Below are positions 1 to 6,209 of a stretch of 7,028 nt of DNA, in pieces; the stretch's first letter is position 1; each line of letters opens with the position of its first letter. The notes under the pieces are model-generated. The model saw only the letters and a list, made by a program, of their open reading frames with translations, was not told where the DNA came from and made no database searches. The stretch is from Fimbriimonadales bacterium (GTDB lineage: Bacteria; Armatimonadota; Fimbriimonadia; Fimbriimonadales; Fimbriimonadaceae). A program made the position numbers and the translations under genes. Where the stretch lies: assembly GCA_026392145.1 (NCBI GenBank), contig JAPLCS010000104.1, positions 1 to 7,028 on the forward strand, read 5' to 3'.

Positions 1-606
1 ATACTGCGTGATTTTGAAGTAGATGCATATCTGCTCGCTCGCTCTATTGAGACCGCTTGCATTCCGGGAATCGAAGAAGTTGTCCCCTCGGTGAACACAG
101 TGGGCATCTTTGTTGACCCAGATCGCTTCCAACTCCGAAGTATCAATGTCGTAAGAATCATAGAAAGCATGAAGGGTGCACATTGGCGGGTACCTATTCT
201 TTTTGATGGTTCAGATCTGAATGAAATCTGCAAGAACCTCGTCATGTCCGCAGACGAAGTCTGTGCTCTATTTTGCAGTGCAACTTATACGGTGATGAGC
301 ATTGGGTTCCTTCCAGGTTTCCCTTATCTCAAAGGACTGCCTCGTGAATTCATGCAGCTCACCAGAAGGCCCGTTCCGCGCATCCACGTACCCAAAGGCT
401 CCATCGGGATAGCAGCAGGTCAAGCGGGTATCTACCCCAAAGAGTCTCCCGGAGGATGGCAACTGATTGCCACCACCCCACTCACCATTGCAGACCCAGA
501 CAAACCGTATTTCCCCATCAATCCTGGCGACACAATCCGCTTCTACGAAGTCGGTCAAGAGCAATACAAATCACTCAAAAACAGGAGGTTAGGTGACAAT
601 GGTTGA
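1..606 (+). CDS. pxpB: 5-oxoprolinase subunit B (PxpB/KipI family), 5' end outside window
   Basis: This is one part of the ATP-dependent 5-oxoprolinase PxpABC, which converts 5-oxo-L-proline to L-glutamate in the cytoplasm. The frame is open from base 1, so an internal ATG or GTG near 91 is not the true start. The first visible codons (PGIEEVVPS near 70-93) match the family's N-terminal region, so probably only 10-20 residues are missing. The hallmark GFLPGFPYL lies at 304-330, and a GQAGIYP...SPGGWQLI stretch follows at about 418-470. The protein ends in a GDTIRF motif typical of the C-terminus. Deviations from the usual family pattern are visible. The YGG-x-GPDL segment is reduced to FDGSDL, and the His usually found before the GF-x-PGF motif is replaced in the FCSATY stretch. 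The 3' end overlaps pxpA, so the two are probably translationally coupled. The family is also annotated as allophanate hydrolase subunit 1 or KipI. The adjacent pxpA and pxpC favour 5-oxoprolinase. Confidence 0.92.
   Translation: MLRDFEVDAYLLARSIETACIPGIEEVVPSVNTVGIFVDPDRFQLRSINVVRIIESMKGAHWRVPILFDGSDLNEICKNLVMSADEVCALFCSATYTVMSIGFLPGFPYLKGLPREFMQLTRRPVPRIHVPKGSIGIAAGQAGIYPKESPGGWQLIATTPLTIADPDKPYFPINPGDTIRFYEVGQEQYKSLKNRRLGDNG
583..588 (+). promoter_or_regulatory. Shine-Dalgarno site for pxpA inside the pxpB end
   Basis: A perfect AGGAGG sits within the last codons of pxpB. It is 4 bases before an in-frame GTG (593) and 10 bases before an ATG (599). The spacing and the homology, in which the family begins close to DLNADLGEG, make the ATG at 599 the better start. 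The GTG two codons upstream cannot be excluded. The overlap of 8 or 14 bases with pxpB suggests translational coupling. Confidence 0.75.
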
Positions 607-1291
607 TCTCAATGCAGACCTTGGCGAAGGATTTGTAACTGACTACGATATGCTCCCATGGCTAACGTCAGTCAACATCTGTACTGGTCACCATGCTGGG
701 AGCCAAGAATTGACCTTTGAACTGTCCCAAATCGCTACAAAAATGGGCAAACGAATTGGTGCTCACATTGGTTTTCCTGATCGTCCTACCATGGGTCGTG
801 AACTTCCACCAAATGGAGTTCCTGCAACGTGGATTGAATCCATTCATCTACAGTTTTCAGAGCTATCCAGCAATTCTGAAAACTTCAGACCAGACTACGT
901 GAAACCGCACGGCGCCCTCTACCATTGGCTGAATCAACAACCGACGGTTCAAGAGTCAGACTGGCATTCAATTTGGGATCACATTTCGGCAAGCGGACTC
1001 CCCTTTTTGGGACTCGAAGGAAACCAACACCAGATCCAGTGCCTTTCACGGTCCATCACATTCATCCGAGAAGGCTTCTGCGAACGCGGTTACGATGATT
1101 TAGGCAACCTTATTCCACGCGGGCAATTAGGTGCCATGCTCCACAACATTGAAGACATCACCCAGCAAGCACTGGATCTTTCCGACAAAGTAGATTCCAT
1201 TTGCATTCATGGGGACCGAGACGACGCCCCGTACGTAGCCGAGGCGGTTTATAAAAAACTTATTCAGGAGGGGATTGAAGTCGGCTTCTGA
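599..1291 (+). CDS. pxpA: 5-oxoprolinase subunit A (PxpA, LamB/YcsF family)
   Basis: PxpA is the LamB/YcsF-family subunit of the PxpABC 5-oxoprolinase and works with PxpB and PxpC to open the lactam ring of 5-oxoproline. The motifs appear in family order. VDLNADLGEG opens the protein. A TSVNICTGHHAG block follows (usually ANIACGFHAGD). Then come IGAHIGFPD (usually IGAHPGYPD), VKPHGALY, EGFCERGYDDLGNLIPR (usually EAFADR-Y with G-x-LVPR) and CIHGD near the end. At about 230 residues it is somewhat shorter than the usual 245-255. The conserved His, Asp and Lys of most motifs remain, but the ACGFH block has changed: its Cys is displaced and Phe is replaced by His. It overlaps pxpB and is followed after 17 bases by pxpC. 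The assignment to the family is firm. Unchanged substrate specificity is an inference. Confidence 0.92.
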   Translation: MVDLNADLGEGFVTDYDMLPWLTSVNICTGHHAGSQELTFELSQIATKMGKRIGAHIGFPDRPTMGRELPPNGVPATWIESIHLQFSELSSNSENFRPDYVKPHGALYHWLNQQPTVQESDWHSIWDHISASGLPFLGLEGNQHQIQCLSRSITFIREGFCERGYDDLGNLIPRGQLGAMLHNIEDITQQALDLSDKVDSICIHGDRDDAPYVAEAVYKKLIQEGIEVGF

Positions 1292-1308
1292 CTTCAAGTG
1301 CTAACTCC

Positions 1309-2100
1309 ATGGGAATCAAAGTTCGAAAAGTCTATGGACAAACCCACACTATGGTTCCCACCAAGCGACTCCGGAAATTTGGAGTCCCTCCGGGCGGCCC
1401 CCTAGATCCCTACACCTGCAACATCGCCCGTTCTTCGCTGCTTCGCCCCTATGATTCTCCGATGATCGAAGTCAAAGGAACCTTAGAATTTGAAGCCACC
1501 CGGGCAATGACTATCTGCTGGATGACGCCATTTGGCGGCTACACCAAGCCGATGAAAAAATATGAAATACAAAGGGTTTGTTGCCTTGGTGAATTCGCTG
1601 GCTACCTAGGATTCACCTACGAAATACTTCCGGAACGCGGTCTGGTAGGTCTTTTTGAACCAATGAAACAGCTCCGGTTCCTTCCTATCCATCATCGACT
1701 TCCCTTCGATGTACGCACCACCATGGATATCAGTCGAATGGGTTTCCGATGCGATTCAAGCCTGACAGGAGTACCCGCTCACGATGTAAGCGAACCTATT
1801 TGCCCGGGAATGCTTCAACTCACCCCAAGCGGTCAGGTAATTATTATCGGCCCAGACGGCCCCGTGACCGGTGGATACCATAAACTTGGCGTGGTAATTG
1901 AAGCAGATTTACCATTCCTGGCAACCATGCTTCCGCTAACTGAATATGAATTTATTCCCGTCAACATGGAAGAAGCACTATCTGCCCGGAAGGAACTGCA
2001 CTTGGAAGCGAAAAAACGTCAAAAGCTAATCGAAATCGTCCAAGCAAGAACGTCGGACCCCATCAGATACCAACGACTCATCGCCGAGTACCGAAAATAA
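1309..2100 (+). CDS. pxpC: 5-oxoprolinase subunit C (PxpC/KipA family), unusually short
   Basis: This is the third subunit of 5-oxoprolinase, from the family also named biotin-dependent carboxyltransferase subunit, allophanate hydrolase subunit 2 or KipA. Visible family marks are KFGVPPGGPLDPYT at residues 23-36, SRMGFRCD at 142-149, PGMLQLTPSGQ at 166-176, and DGPVTGGYHKLGVVIEADLP around 183-202. The protein has 263 residues, while the family usually has about 300-330. The N-terminal QDLGR motif is not recognisable. The central segment that normally holds YLAV-x-GGI, LGSRST and GR-x-L-x-x-GD is shrunk to a weak remnant around residues 96-125. The frame is uninterrupted, so this looks like internal shortening and not a frameshift. 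No good Shine-Dalgarno site lies just before the ATG, so translation may depend on coupling to pxpA, whose stop is 17 bases upstream. It converges on the half-UvrA gene with a 12-base gap. Confidence 0.87.
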   Translation: MGIKVRKVYGQTHTMVPTKRLRKFGVPPGGPLDPYTCNIARSSLLRPYDSPMIEVKGTLEFEATRAMTICWMTPFGGYTKPMKKYEIQRVCCLGEFAGYLGFTYEILPERGLVGLFEPMKQLRFLPIHHRLPFDVRTTMDISRMGFRCDSSLTGVPAHDVSEPICPGMLQLTPSGQVIIIGPDGPVTGGYHKLGVVIEADLPFLATMLPLTEYEFIPVNMEEALSARKELHLEAKKRQKLIEIVQARTSDPIRYQRLIAEYRK

Positions 2101-2112
2101 TTTGTTGAGCAA

Positions 2113-3138
2113 TCAAGCTTCTGAGCGAGCCACTTGTCGCTCAAAAATATCTTTCAAAAATCTCCCGGTGTGACTTCTTTCATTTGTGGCAATAGATTCA
2201 GGGGTGCCTGTTGCAATAATCTCGCCTCCACCATTCCCGCCCTCAGGACCCAAATCAATAACCCAATCTGCGGTCTTAATCACATCCAAGTTGTGTTCAA
2301 TCACCAAAACAGTATTTCCTTGATCAACCAGCCGATGCAAAACCGCAAGCAAGCGCCTCACATCCTCAAAATGCAGCCCCGTTGTTGGCTCGTCAAGTAT
2401 GTAAAGCGTACTTCCCGTCGAACGTTTTGACAACTCGCTCGCTAACTTAACCCGCTGCGCTTCACCACCAGACAAAGTCGTAGCCGGTTGGCCCATTCTG
2501 ATGTAGCCCAACCCAACCTCAAGAAGTGTCTCCAACTTTCGGTGAATCTTAGGAATCGCCTTGAAAAATTCCACCGCTTCCTCAATATTCATCTGTAAAA
2601 TATCGGCGATTGACTTCCCCTTGTACTTCACTTCAAGCGTTTCTCGGTTGTATCGCTTGCCCTTACAAATCTCACAAGGGACATAAACATCTGGCAGAAA
2701 GTGCATCTCAATTTTCAACACCCCATCACCTCGACAACTTTCGCAACGTCCCCCCTTCACGTTAAAACTAAACCGCCCCTGCTGATAACCACGAATCTTG
2801 GCATCAGGAGTCTTTGAAAATAAATCCCGAATCATATCAAACGTGCCCGTATAAGTAGCAGGGTTCGAACGTGGAGTCCGACCAATCGGAGACTGATCTA
2901 TATCAATCACCTTATCAATCTCATCAAGACCTAAAATTGAGTCATGCGGGGACCAACTTGACCGAGTTCCATGTAGCTCAAACATCAAGCGAGGAAACAA
3001 CGTGTCTTGAATAAGCGTTGATTTGCCCGATCCAGAAACTCCGGTGATACAAACAAACAGACCGAGCGGAATGTCCAGGTCAACACCTTTCAGGTTGTTC
3101 CCTGTTGCATTCTTTATCGAGATCCATCCGTCCGACAT
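2113..3138 (-). CDS. Stand-alone C-terminal half of UvrA (second ABC ATPase module)
   Basis: Full UvrA (about 940 residues, two ABC modules) recognises damaged DNA with UvrB in nucleotide excision repair. This 341-residue protein matches only the second module, from the start of that half ([14 protein letters not shown]) to the normal C-terminus (GTPESIA...[10 protein letters not shown]). All key elements are intact: Walker A GVSGSGKS (33-40), a Q-loop in [12 protein letters not shown] (81-92), zinc ligands Cys132, Cys135, Cys155 and Cys158, signature LSGGE (222-226), Walker B LYILDE (245-250) and H-loop His282. The first ABC module and the UvrB-binding domain are absent. An in-frame TAG lies 9 bases before the ATG, and the 66 bases upstream encode nothing UvrA-like in any - strand frame. 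No clear Shine-Dalgarno site precedes the ATG; the nearest purine run is about 18 bases away. The gene follows the desulfhydrase gene on the same strand. It may be a relic of a split uvrA or a functional half-size protein, so I give no gene symbol. Confidence 0.88.
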   Translation of the reverse strand: MSDGWISIKNATGNNLKGVDLDIPLGLFVCITGVSGSGKSTLIQDTLFPRLMFELHGTRSSWSPHDSILGLDEIDKVIDIDQSPIGRTPRSNPATYTGTFDMIRDLFSKTPDAKIRGYQQGRFSFNVKGGRCESCRGDGVLKIEMHFLPDVYVPCEICKGKRYNRETLEVKYKGKSIADILQMNIEEAVEFFKAIPKIHRKLETLLEVGLGYIRMGQPATTLSGGEAQRVKLASELSKRSTGSTLYILDEPTTGLHFEDVRRLLAVLHRLVDQGNTVLVIEHNLDVIKTADWVIDLGPEGGNGGGEIIATGTPESIATNERSHTGRFLKDIFERQVARSEA

Positions 3139-3204
3139 AGTAGTCTAAAGTCTACCTTTCAGCCATAAAACCAGAATCCAAACATCATTGTTCAATTCCG
3201 CTGA

Positions 3205-4212
3205 TTACAAATCCAAAGTAGGCAAAGCAAACAACGCAGGCAAACCACCTGTATGCCAGAAACAAACCTTGCCATTGATCTCACCCGACTTGGCCATCTC
3301 CATTAGCCCATGAAATGCTTTACCCGTGTAAATGGGGTCTAGAAATATTCCCTCCGTACGAGCCAGAGTCCGAATTGCGTCCATCGAACCAGCACTAGGA
3401 ACCCCATATCCAGGTCCCACATACCTGAGATCGAAGTCAAAATCTTCATGCCCTAAACGAACATTTCCACCAACAATATCATTCAGTTTTTCAGCTAAAA
3501 CCACAAACTCATCTACCATGGCAGGTTCAGGGTCACAAGCAATCCCCTTCACTCGTGTCTGAGAGCAATGAAAGGCGTAGGTCAATCCCGTCTGCGTTGA
3601 ACCAGATGAACTCGCAGAGACTATCCAATCAAAATCCCCTTTAATCTCGCTTGCGGCTTCATAAAACGCATAGGCACCCTGTGGTGTGTAACCTCCTATC
3701 GGAATCTCAAACACGTTTTTCCCTAAGGCTCGGTACTCTTCTGCCAGTTCGGTGGACTTCGCCATCAAAACATCCCAAACATCATTGTCCAAAAGGCGAA
3801 TATCGGCACCCACTATCTCATCCAGTAACAAATTGCCACCCTCTGTTCTCAATCCACCTTCAGCAGGCTGAAATTCATAAGGCAACTGCATCACATAAGC
3901 GGCGAATTTAATCCCCAACATAGTGCAGCCAGCCGCTAATTGTCGAATAAAATTTGATTGAGCGGAGCCGCAGGTCACCACCACCTCGACTCCTTGTGAA
4001 ACCGCTAGTCCGAGCAAATATTCGAGTTTGCGACCCTTGTTGCCACCAAACGCAAAGCCAGTCAAATCATCGCGCTTGATCCATAAATCAATACCCAGCA
4101 CGTGTGACATTCTGTCAAGCCGATGCAAGGGGGTGGGTTTCAATATGAGTGATGTTTTCGGGAGGGCACCTTGAGTAGCCACCCCAAGATTATGACACCC
4201 ACCCCAAAGCAC
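3205..4212 (-). CDS. D-cysteine desulfhydrase-like PLP enzyme (ACC deaminase family)
   Basis: This is a fold-type II PLP enzyme of the D-cysteine desulfhydrase/ACC deaminase family, expected to cleave D-cysteine to pyruvate, H2S and ammonia in the cytoplasm. Lys59 in GGNKGRKLE is the PLP-binding lysine. SAQSNFIRQ (83-91) holds the Ser-Asn pair of the active site, although Phe88 replaces the common His. A glycine/serine loop (SSSGSTQTGL) should hold the PLP phosphate. Near the C-terminus, DPIYTGKA and WHTGG carry Thr296 and Thr321. Published comparisons place Glu and Leu at these positions in true ACC deaminases and Thr in D-cysteine desulfhydrases, which favours the latter. The annotated start is GTG at 4212, giving 335 residues, the usual length. 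A GTG at 4182 is also possible, since clear homology begins only around residues 17-28. The half-UvrA gene follows after 66 bases. A regulator gene diverges upstream. Confidence 0.87.
   Translation of the reverse strand: MLWGGCHNLGVATQGALPKTSLILKPTPLHRLDRMSHVLGIDLWIKRDDLTGFAFGGNKGRKLEYLLGLAVSQGVEVVVTCGSAQSNFIRQLAAGCTMLGIKFAAYVMQLPYEFQPAEGGLRTEGGNLLLDEIVGADIRLLDNDVWDVLMAKSTELAEEYRALGKNVFEIPIGGYTPQGAYAFYEAASEIKGDFDWIVSASSSGSTQTGLTYAFHCSQTRVKGIACDPEPAMVDEFVVLAEKLNDIVGGNVRLGHEDFDFDLRYVGPGYGVPSAGSMDAIRTLARTEGIFLDPIYTGKAFHGLMEMAKSGEINGKVCFWHTGGLPALFALPTLDL
4179..4209. repeat. Two direct repeats 20 bases apart at the desulfhydrase 5' end
   Basis: CCACCCCAAG at 4179-4188 and CCACCCCAAAG at 4199-4209 are near-identical and start exactly 20 bases apart, about two helical turns. 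They overlap the first codons of the desulfhydrase gene if the GTG at 4212 is used. If the real start is further in, they would lie in its leader and could be binding sites for a regulator. The repeats are short and G/C rich, so chance is possible. Confidence 0.4.
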
Positions 4213-4316
4213 ATTGGCAGTTCCACGACCATAATTGAATCTAAACGACCAGTTTCATTCACACATTAGTGATGCATAAAACTTTTTCATGAATCATTCC
4301 GTAGGAATTCCATAAG
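4213..4316. promoter_or_regulatory. Divergent intergenic control region
   Basis: These 104 bases separate the start of the desulfhydrase gene from the start of the ArsR-type gene on the opposite strand, so promoters for both should lie here. The stretch is A/T rich, with TGCATAAAA at 4273-4281 as a possible extended -10 reading rightwards. No pair of strong -35 and -10 hexamers stands out in either direction. A purine patch AGGA at 4303-4306 lies 10 bases before the regulator's ATG. No coding sequence or RNA gene is visible in it. Confidence 0.45.
4296..4308. promoter_or_regulatory. Short inverted repeat over the regulator's ribosome-binding site
   Basis: ATTCC-GTA-GGAAT is a perfect 5-base inverted repeat with a 3-base centre, just upstream of the ArsR-type gene and covering its AGGA ribosome-binding patch. 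A winged-helix dimer bound here could repress its own gene. This rests on position and symmetry alone, and a repeat this short can arise by chance. Confidence 0.3.
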
Positions 4317-4646
4317 ATGTACAGAATCGTGACTTTTGGGAAGTGTTTTGCCGACCCAACCGCCATTAGGATCATCAGAGTCCTACTTCAGACTCCAATC
4401 ACTATTAGCGAACTTCAAGAAGTTCTTTTGCTTGACCGGCACACCATCGATCTCCGGCTAACCAAACTTCGTGAAGCAGGATTGGTCAAAACCAAACAGC
4501 AAGGTAGATGGCTCAACTATTCGATCTCGGCAGATGCGCTCCCCATTGTCCAAAAGGTCCTCCACTCCTTCTACGATGATGTGAAGTGGGACCCCAAATG
4601 CCTTGCCGACGAAGAGAGACTCAAACAGCTTCGAAACGCAAACTAA
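4317..4646 (+). CDS. ArsR-type winged-helix transcriptional regulator
   Basis: This small DNA-binding protein of 109 residues has the ArsR/SmtB layout. FADPTAIRIIRVLL (11-24) matches the family's ADPTR-x-x-IL-x-L helix. ISELQEVLLLDRHTIDLRLTKLREAGLV (30-57) is the helix-turn-helix with its recognition helix. GRWLNYSIS (63-71) is the beta wing. A charged C-terminal helix follows (KCLADEERLKQL). The metal-binding ELCVCDL motif of classical arsenic and cadmium sensors is absent; the equivalent stretch is SELQEVL. The only cysteines visible are single ones near both ends. It therefore probably senses something other than a thiol-bound metal, or works by dimer state alone. The gene is back to back with the desulfhydrase gene and is its most likely target, possibly together with itself. 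It runs to within 2 bases of the convergent amidohydrolase stop. Confidence 0.85.
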   Translation: MYRIVTFGKCFADPTAIRIIRVLLQTPITISELQEVLLLDRHTIDLRLTKLREAGLVKTKQQGRWLNYSISADALPIVQKVLHSFYDDVKWDPKCLADEERLKQLRNAN

Positions 4647-4648
4647 AT

Positions 4649-6187
4649 TCAAATTACAGAATCAACTAACTGGTAATCGGCGAGTTCACCCTCGCCGAGA
4701 GTTCCCATTAGTCCCAAATCACCATTCACCATAGCTCCCTGAACCGTGTAGGCATCAACAGCCTCTTCGAAACTAATGTTTTCCGCAGACGAGAACCCCT
4801 CACCACGTTCAACAGCAAATCGAATTCCGTCTCGCGGGTCACCTGGAACAATGGGCCGGTCAGAGCTAAAACTAAGCCTCAATCCCGCATCAATAACACT
4901 TCGACTTCGCTTCAGTAGGGAGGTTCGCTCAGGACCCAATTGCTTCAAATAGGTACCCCCAAACCTGAGCAAGAACTCAGGCTGAAACGTCACAAATGGA
5001 TTCAATTGGGTCAGTCGCTCAATCTGAGAATCACTCAATAGCATTGCATGCTCAAGCCGATGACGACTTGCACACCCAGTTGCCTCAAAAGCGTCCAAAA
5101 CCAAATCAGTCGAATAATCTCCAATCGAGTGAACCGCCACCTGATAGCCCGCTTCGCTCGCAATCATCACCATTGTTTTCAACTTTTCAGCGGAATAAAT
5201 CAACTGTCCACTCGTGTTCATTGCTTCCGTTGGCTTGGCGAACGGTGAAATCACCACTCCATTCGACTCTGCTCCCGAATATTGACCGTAAATGGCGGCG
5301 GTGGCAGACCCAATCGCCCCGTCAGCAAATAGCTTTACTCCGGCTATCTTAGTACGATTCGGATTCGTAAATCCCGCCTCCAAGTCACGAAAAGCCTCAA
5401 GACCAACTCCTTTCGGACCGAACACTTCTCGCCACTGAATATACAACCTTGTCCGTATCGGACACCCCCGTTCAGCTGCAATTTGATAGGCCTGTAATTC
5501 TAATCCAAGATCAAACCGACCCGTCATCATGTCACTTGCAGTGCCAATTCCCAGTTCTGCCATCTTTACACCGGCTGCCAAAATGGCTTCCACCATCTCG
5601 TTCAAACCTGGCTGTGGAGCACAACTGGTCACATACTCATGAGCAGTCTCGAACAACACCCCATTGAGCCTGCCACTCGCATCACGTCCATATTCACCTC
5701 CCGCTGGATTTGGCGTTGAATCACTCACTCCAGCCGCTTGTAAGGCAGCAGAATTTGCAACACTAGCGTGACCATTTGAATGTCGAATCAAAATGGGACG
5801 GTTGGAAATGGCATCCAACTCCTGAATTGTTATATGGCGAGAATCATGAAACTTGGTTTGGTTATATTGAACGGCAAGTATCCATCCTTCCGAGCTACCA
5901 TTTCCTGCATGAGACCAATCTCGAACAGCATCAAGAACTTCCTGACGAGTACCAAAAGAAGATAAATCAAGTTTAAGTAAATCGAGTCCTGTTGGCAAAA
6001 CATGGCAGTGTGAATCGATAAACTTTGGAAGCAATATTTTGCCACCACAATCAACCAATTCATACCCAGATTGATGCTCCAATGAGCGACTCTCAGGTGC
6101 CAAAACCACCCTATCTCCCTCAATAATCATCGAGGAAAGTTCCCCAGTTCTCCACCATCTAAAGTTAGTCAAAAGTCGCATACTCAT
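4649..6187 (-). CDS. YtcJ-type metal-dependent amidohydrolase (amidohydrolase family 3)
   Basis: This is a predicted cytoplasmic metal-dependent hydrolase, with no signal peptide visible, that likely cleaves an amide or related C-N bond of unknown substrate. The 512 residues show the family in order. A short N-terminal beta segment leads to LLPKFIDSHCH with the His60-x-His62 metal pair; the usual Gly after Pro is Lys here. Then come RHSNGHAS (135-142), VKLFADGAIGS with Lys285 and Asp289, AVHSIGD with His353, RLEHA with His380, and SFSSDRP with Asp443. A final GEGELADYQLVD resembles the G-x-L-ADLVVLD signature. The protein stops a few residues later, while relatives usually run some 20-40 residues more. 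The ATG at 6187 is preceded by AGAGG seven bases upstream. It follows the amine oxidase gene by 22 bases, which suggests one transcript. Dipeptidase-, urease- or deformylase-type activities are all possible. Confidence 0.87.
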   Translation of the reverse strand: MSMRLLTNFRWWRTGELSSMIIEGDRVVLAPESRSLEHQSGYELVDCGGKILLPKFIDSHCHVLPTGLDLLKLDLSSFGTRQEVLDAVRDWSHAGNGSSEGWILAVQYNQTKFHDSRHITIQELDAISNRPILIRHSNGHASVANSAALQAAGVSDSTPNPAGGEYGRDASGRLNGVLFETAHEYVTSCAPQPGLNEMVEAILAAGVKMAELGIGTASDMMTGRFDLGLELQAYQIAAERGCPIRTRLYIQWREVFGPKGVGLEAFRDLEAGFTNPNRTKIAGVKLFADGAIGSATAAIYGQYSGAESNGVVISPFAKPTEAMNTSGQLIYSAEKLKTMVMIASEAGYQVAVHSIGDYSTDLVLDAFEATGCASRHRLEHAMLLSDSQIERLTQLNPFVTFQPEFLLRFGGTYLKQLGPERTSLLKRSRSVIDAGLRLSFSSDRPIVPGDPRDGIRFAVERGEGFSSAENISFEEAVDAYTVQGAMVNGDLGLMGTLGEGELADYQLVDSVI

Positions 6188-6194
6188 CGCATCA

Positions 6195-6199
6195 CCTCT
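6195..6199 (-). promoter_or_regulatory. Shine-Dalgarno site for the amidohydrolase
   Basis: On the - strand AGAGG lies 7 bases before the ATG at 6187 and inside the 22-base gap after the amine oxidase stop. It supports the ATG at 6187 over the ATG two codons further in. Another ATG at 6192 is in a different frame. Confidence 0.6.
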
Positions 6200-6209
6200 A
6201 GTTGACCCG

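Noticed and set aside
268..564. Open - strand frame of 98 codons opposite pxpB
   Set aside because: It is antisense to a well-conserved gene, has no recognisable domain and is best explained as a shadow frame.
1..2100. Reading the operon as allophanate hydrolase or a biotin-dependent carboxylase
   Set aside because: Those names come from older family labels. The B-A-C trio with a LamB/YcsF protein is the known 5-oxoprolinase set, and no biotin carrier or amidase domain is present.
2122..2143. A 7-base inverted repeat (TGAGCGA/TCGCTCA) followed by an A run near the end of pxpC and the half-UvrA
   Set aside because: It lies inside the half-UvrA coding region. On the + strand it is followed by A, not T. 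On the - strand the T run comes before the hairpin, so it does not fit an intrinsic terminator in either direction.
4286..4293. Palindrome TTCATGAA in the divergent intergenic region
   Set aside because: An 8-base palindrome in A/T-rich DNA is expected by chance, and it has no second copy nearby.
4458..4652. A - strand frame that could have been a frameshifted C-terminal tail of the amidohydrolase
   Set aside because: Its translation bears no likeness to the usual family tail, and it runs through the regulator's conserved coding sequence.
4996..5352. Open + strand frame of 118 codons opposite the amidohydrolase
   Set aside because: The composition is low-complexity Ser/Gln/Pro, no family is recognisable, and it is wholly inside a gene whose catalytic motifs are intact on the other strand.
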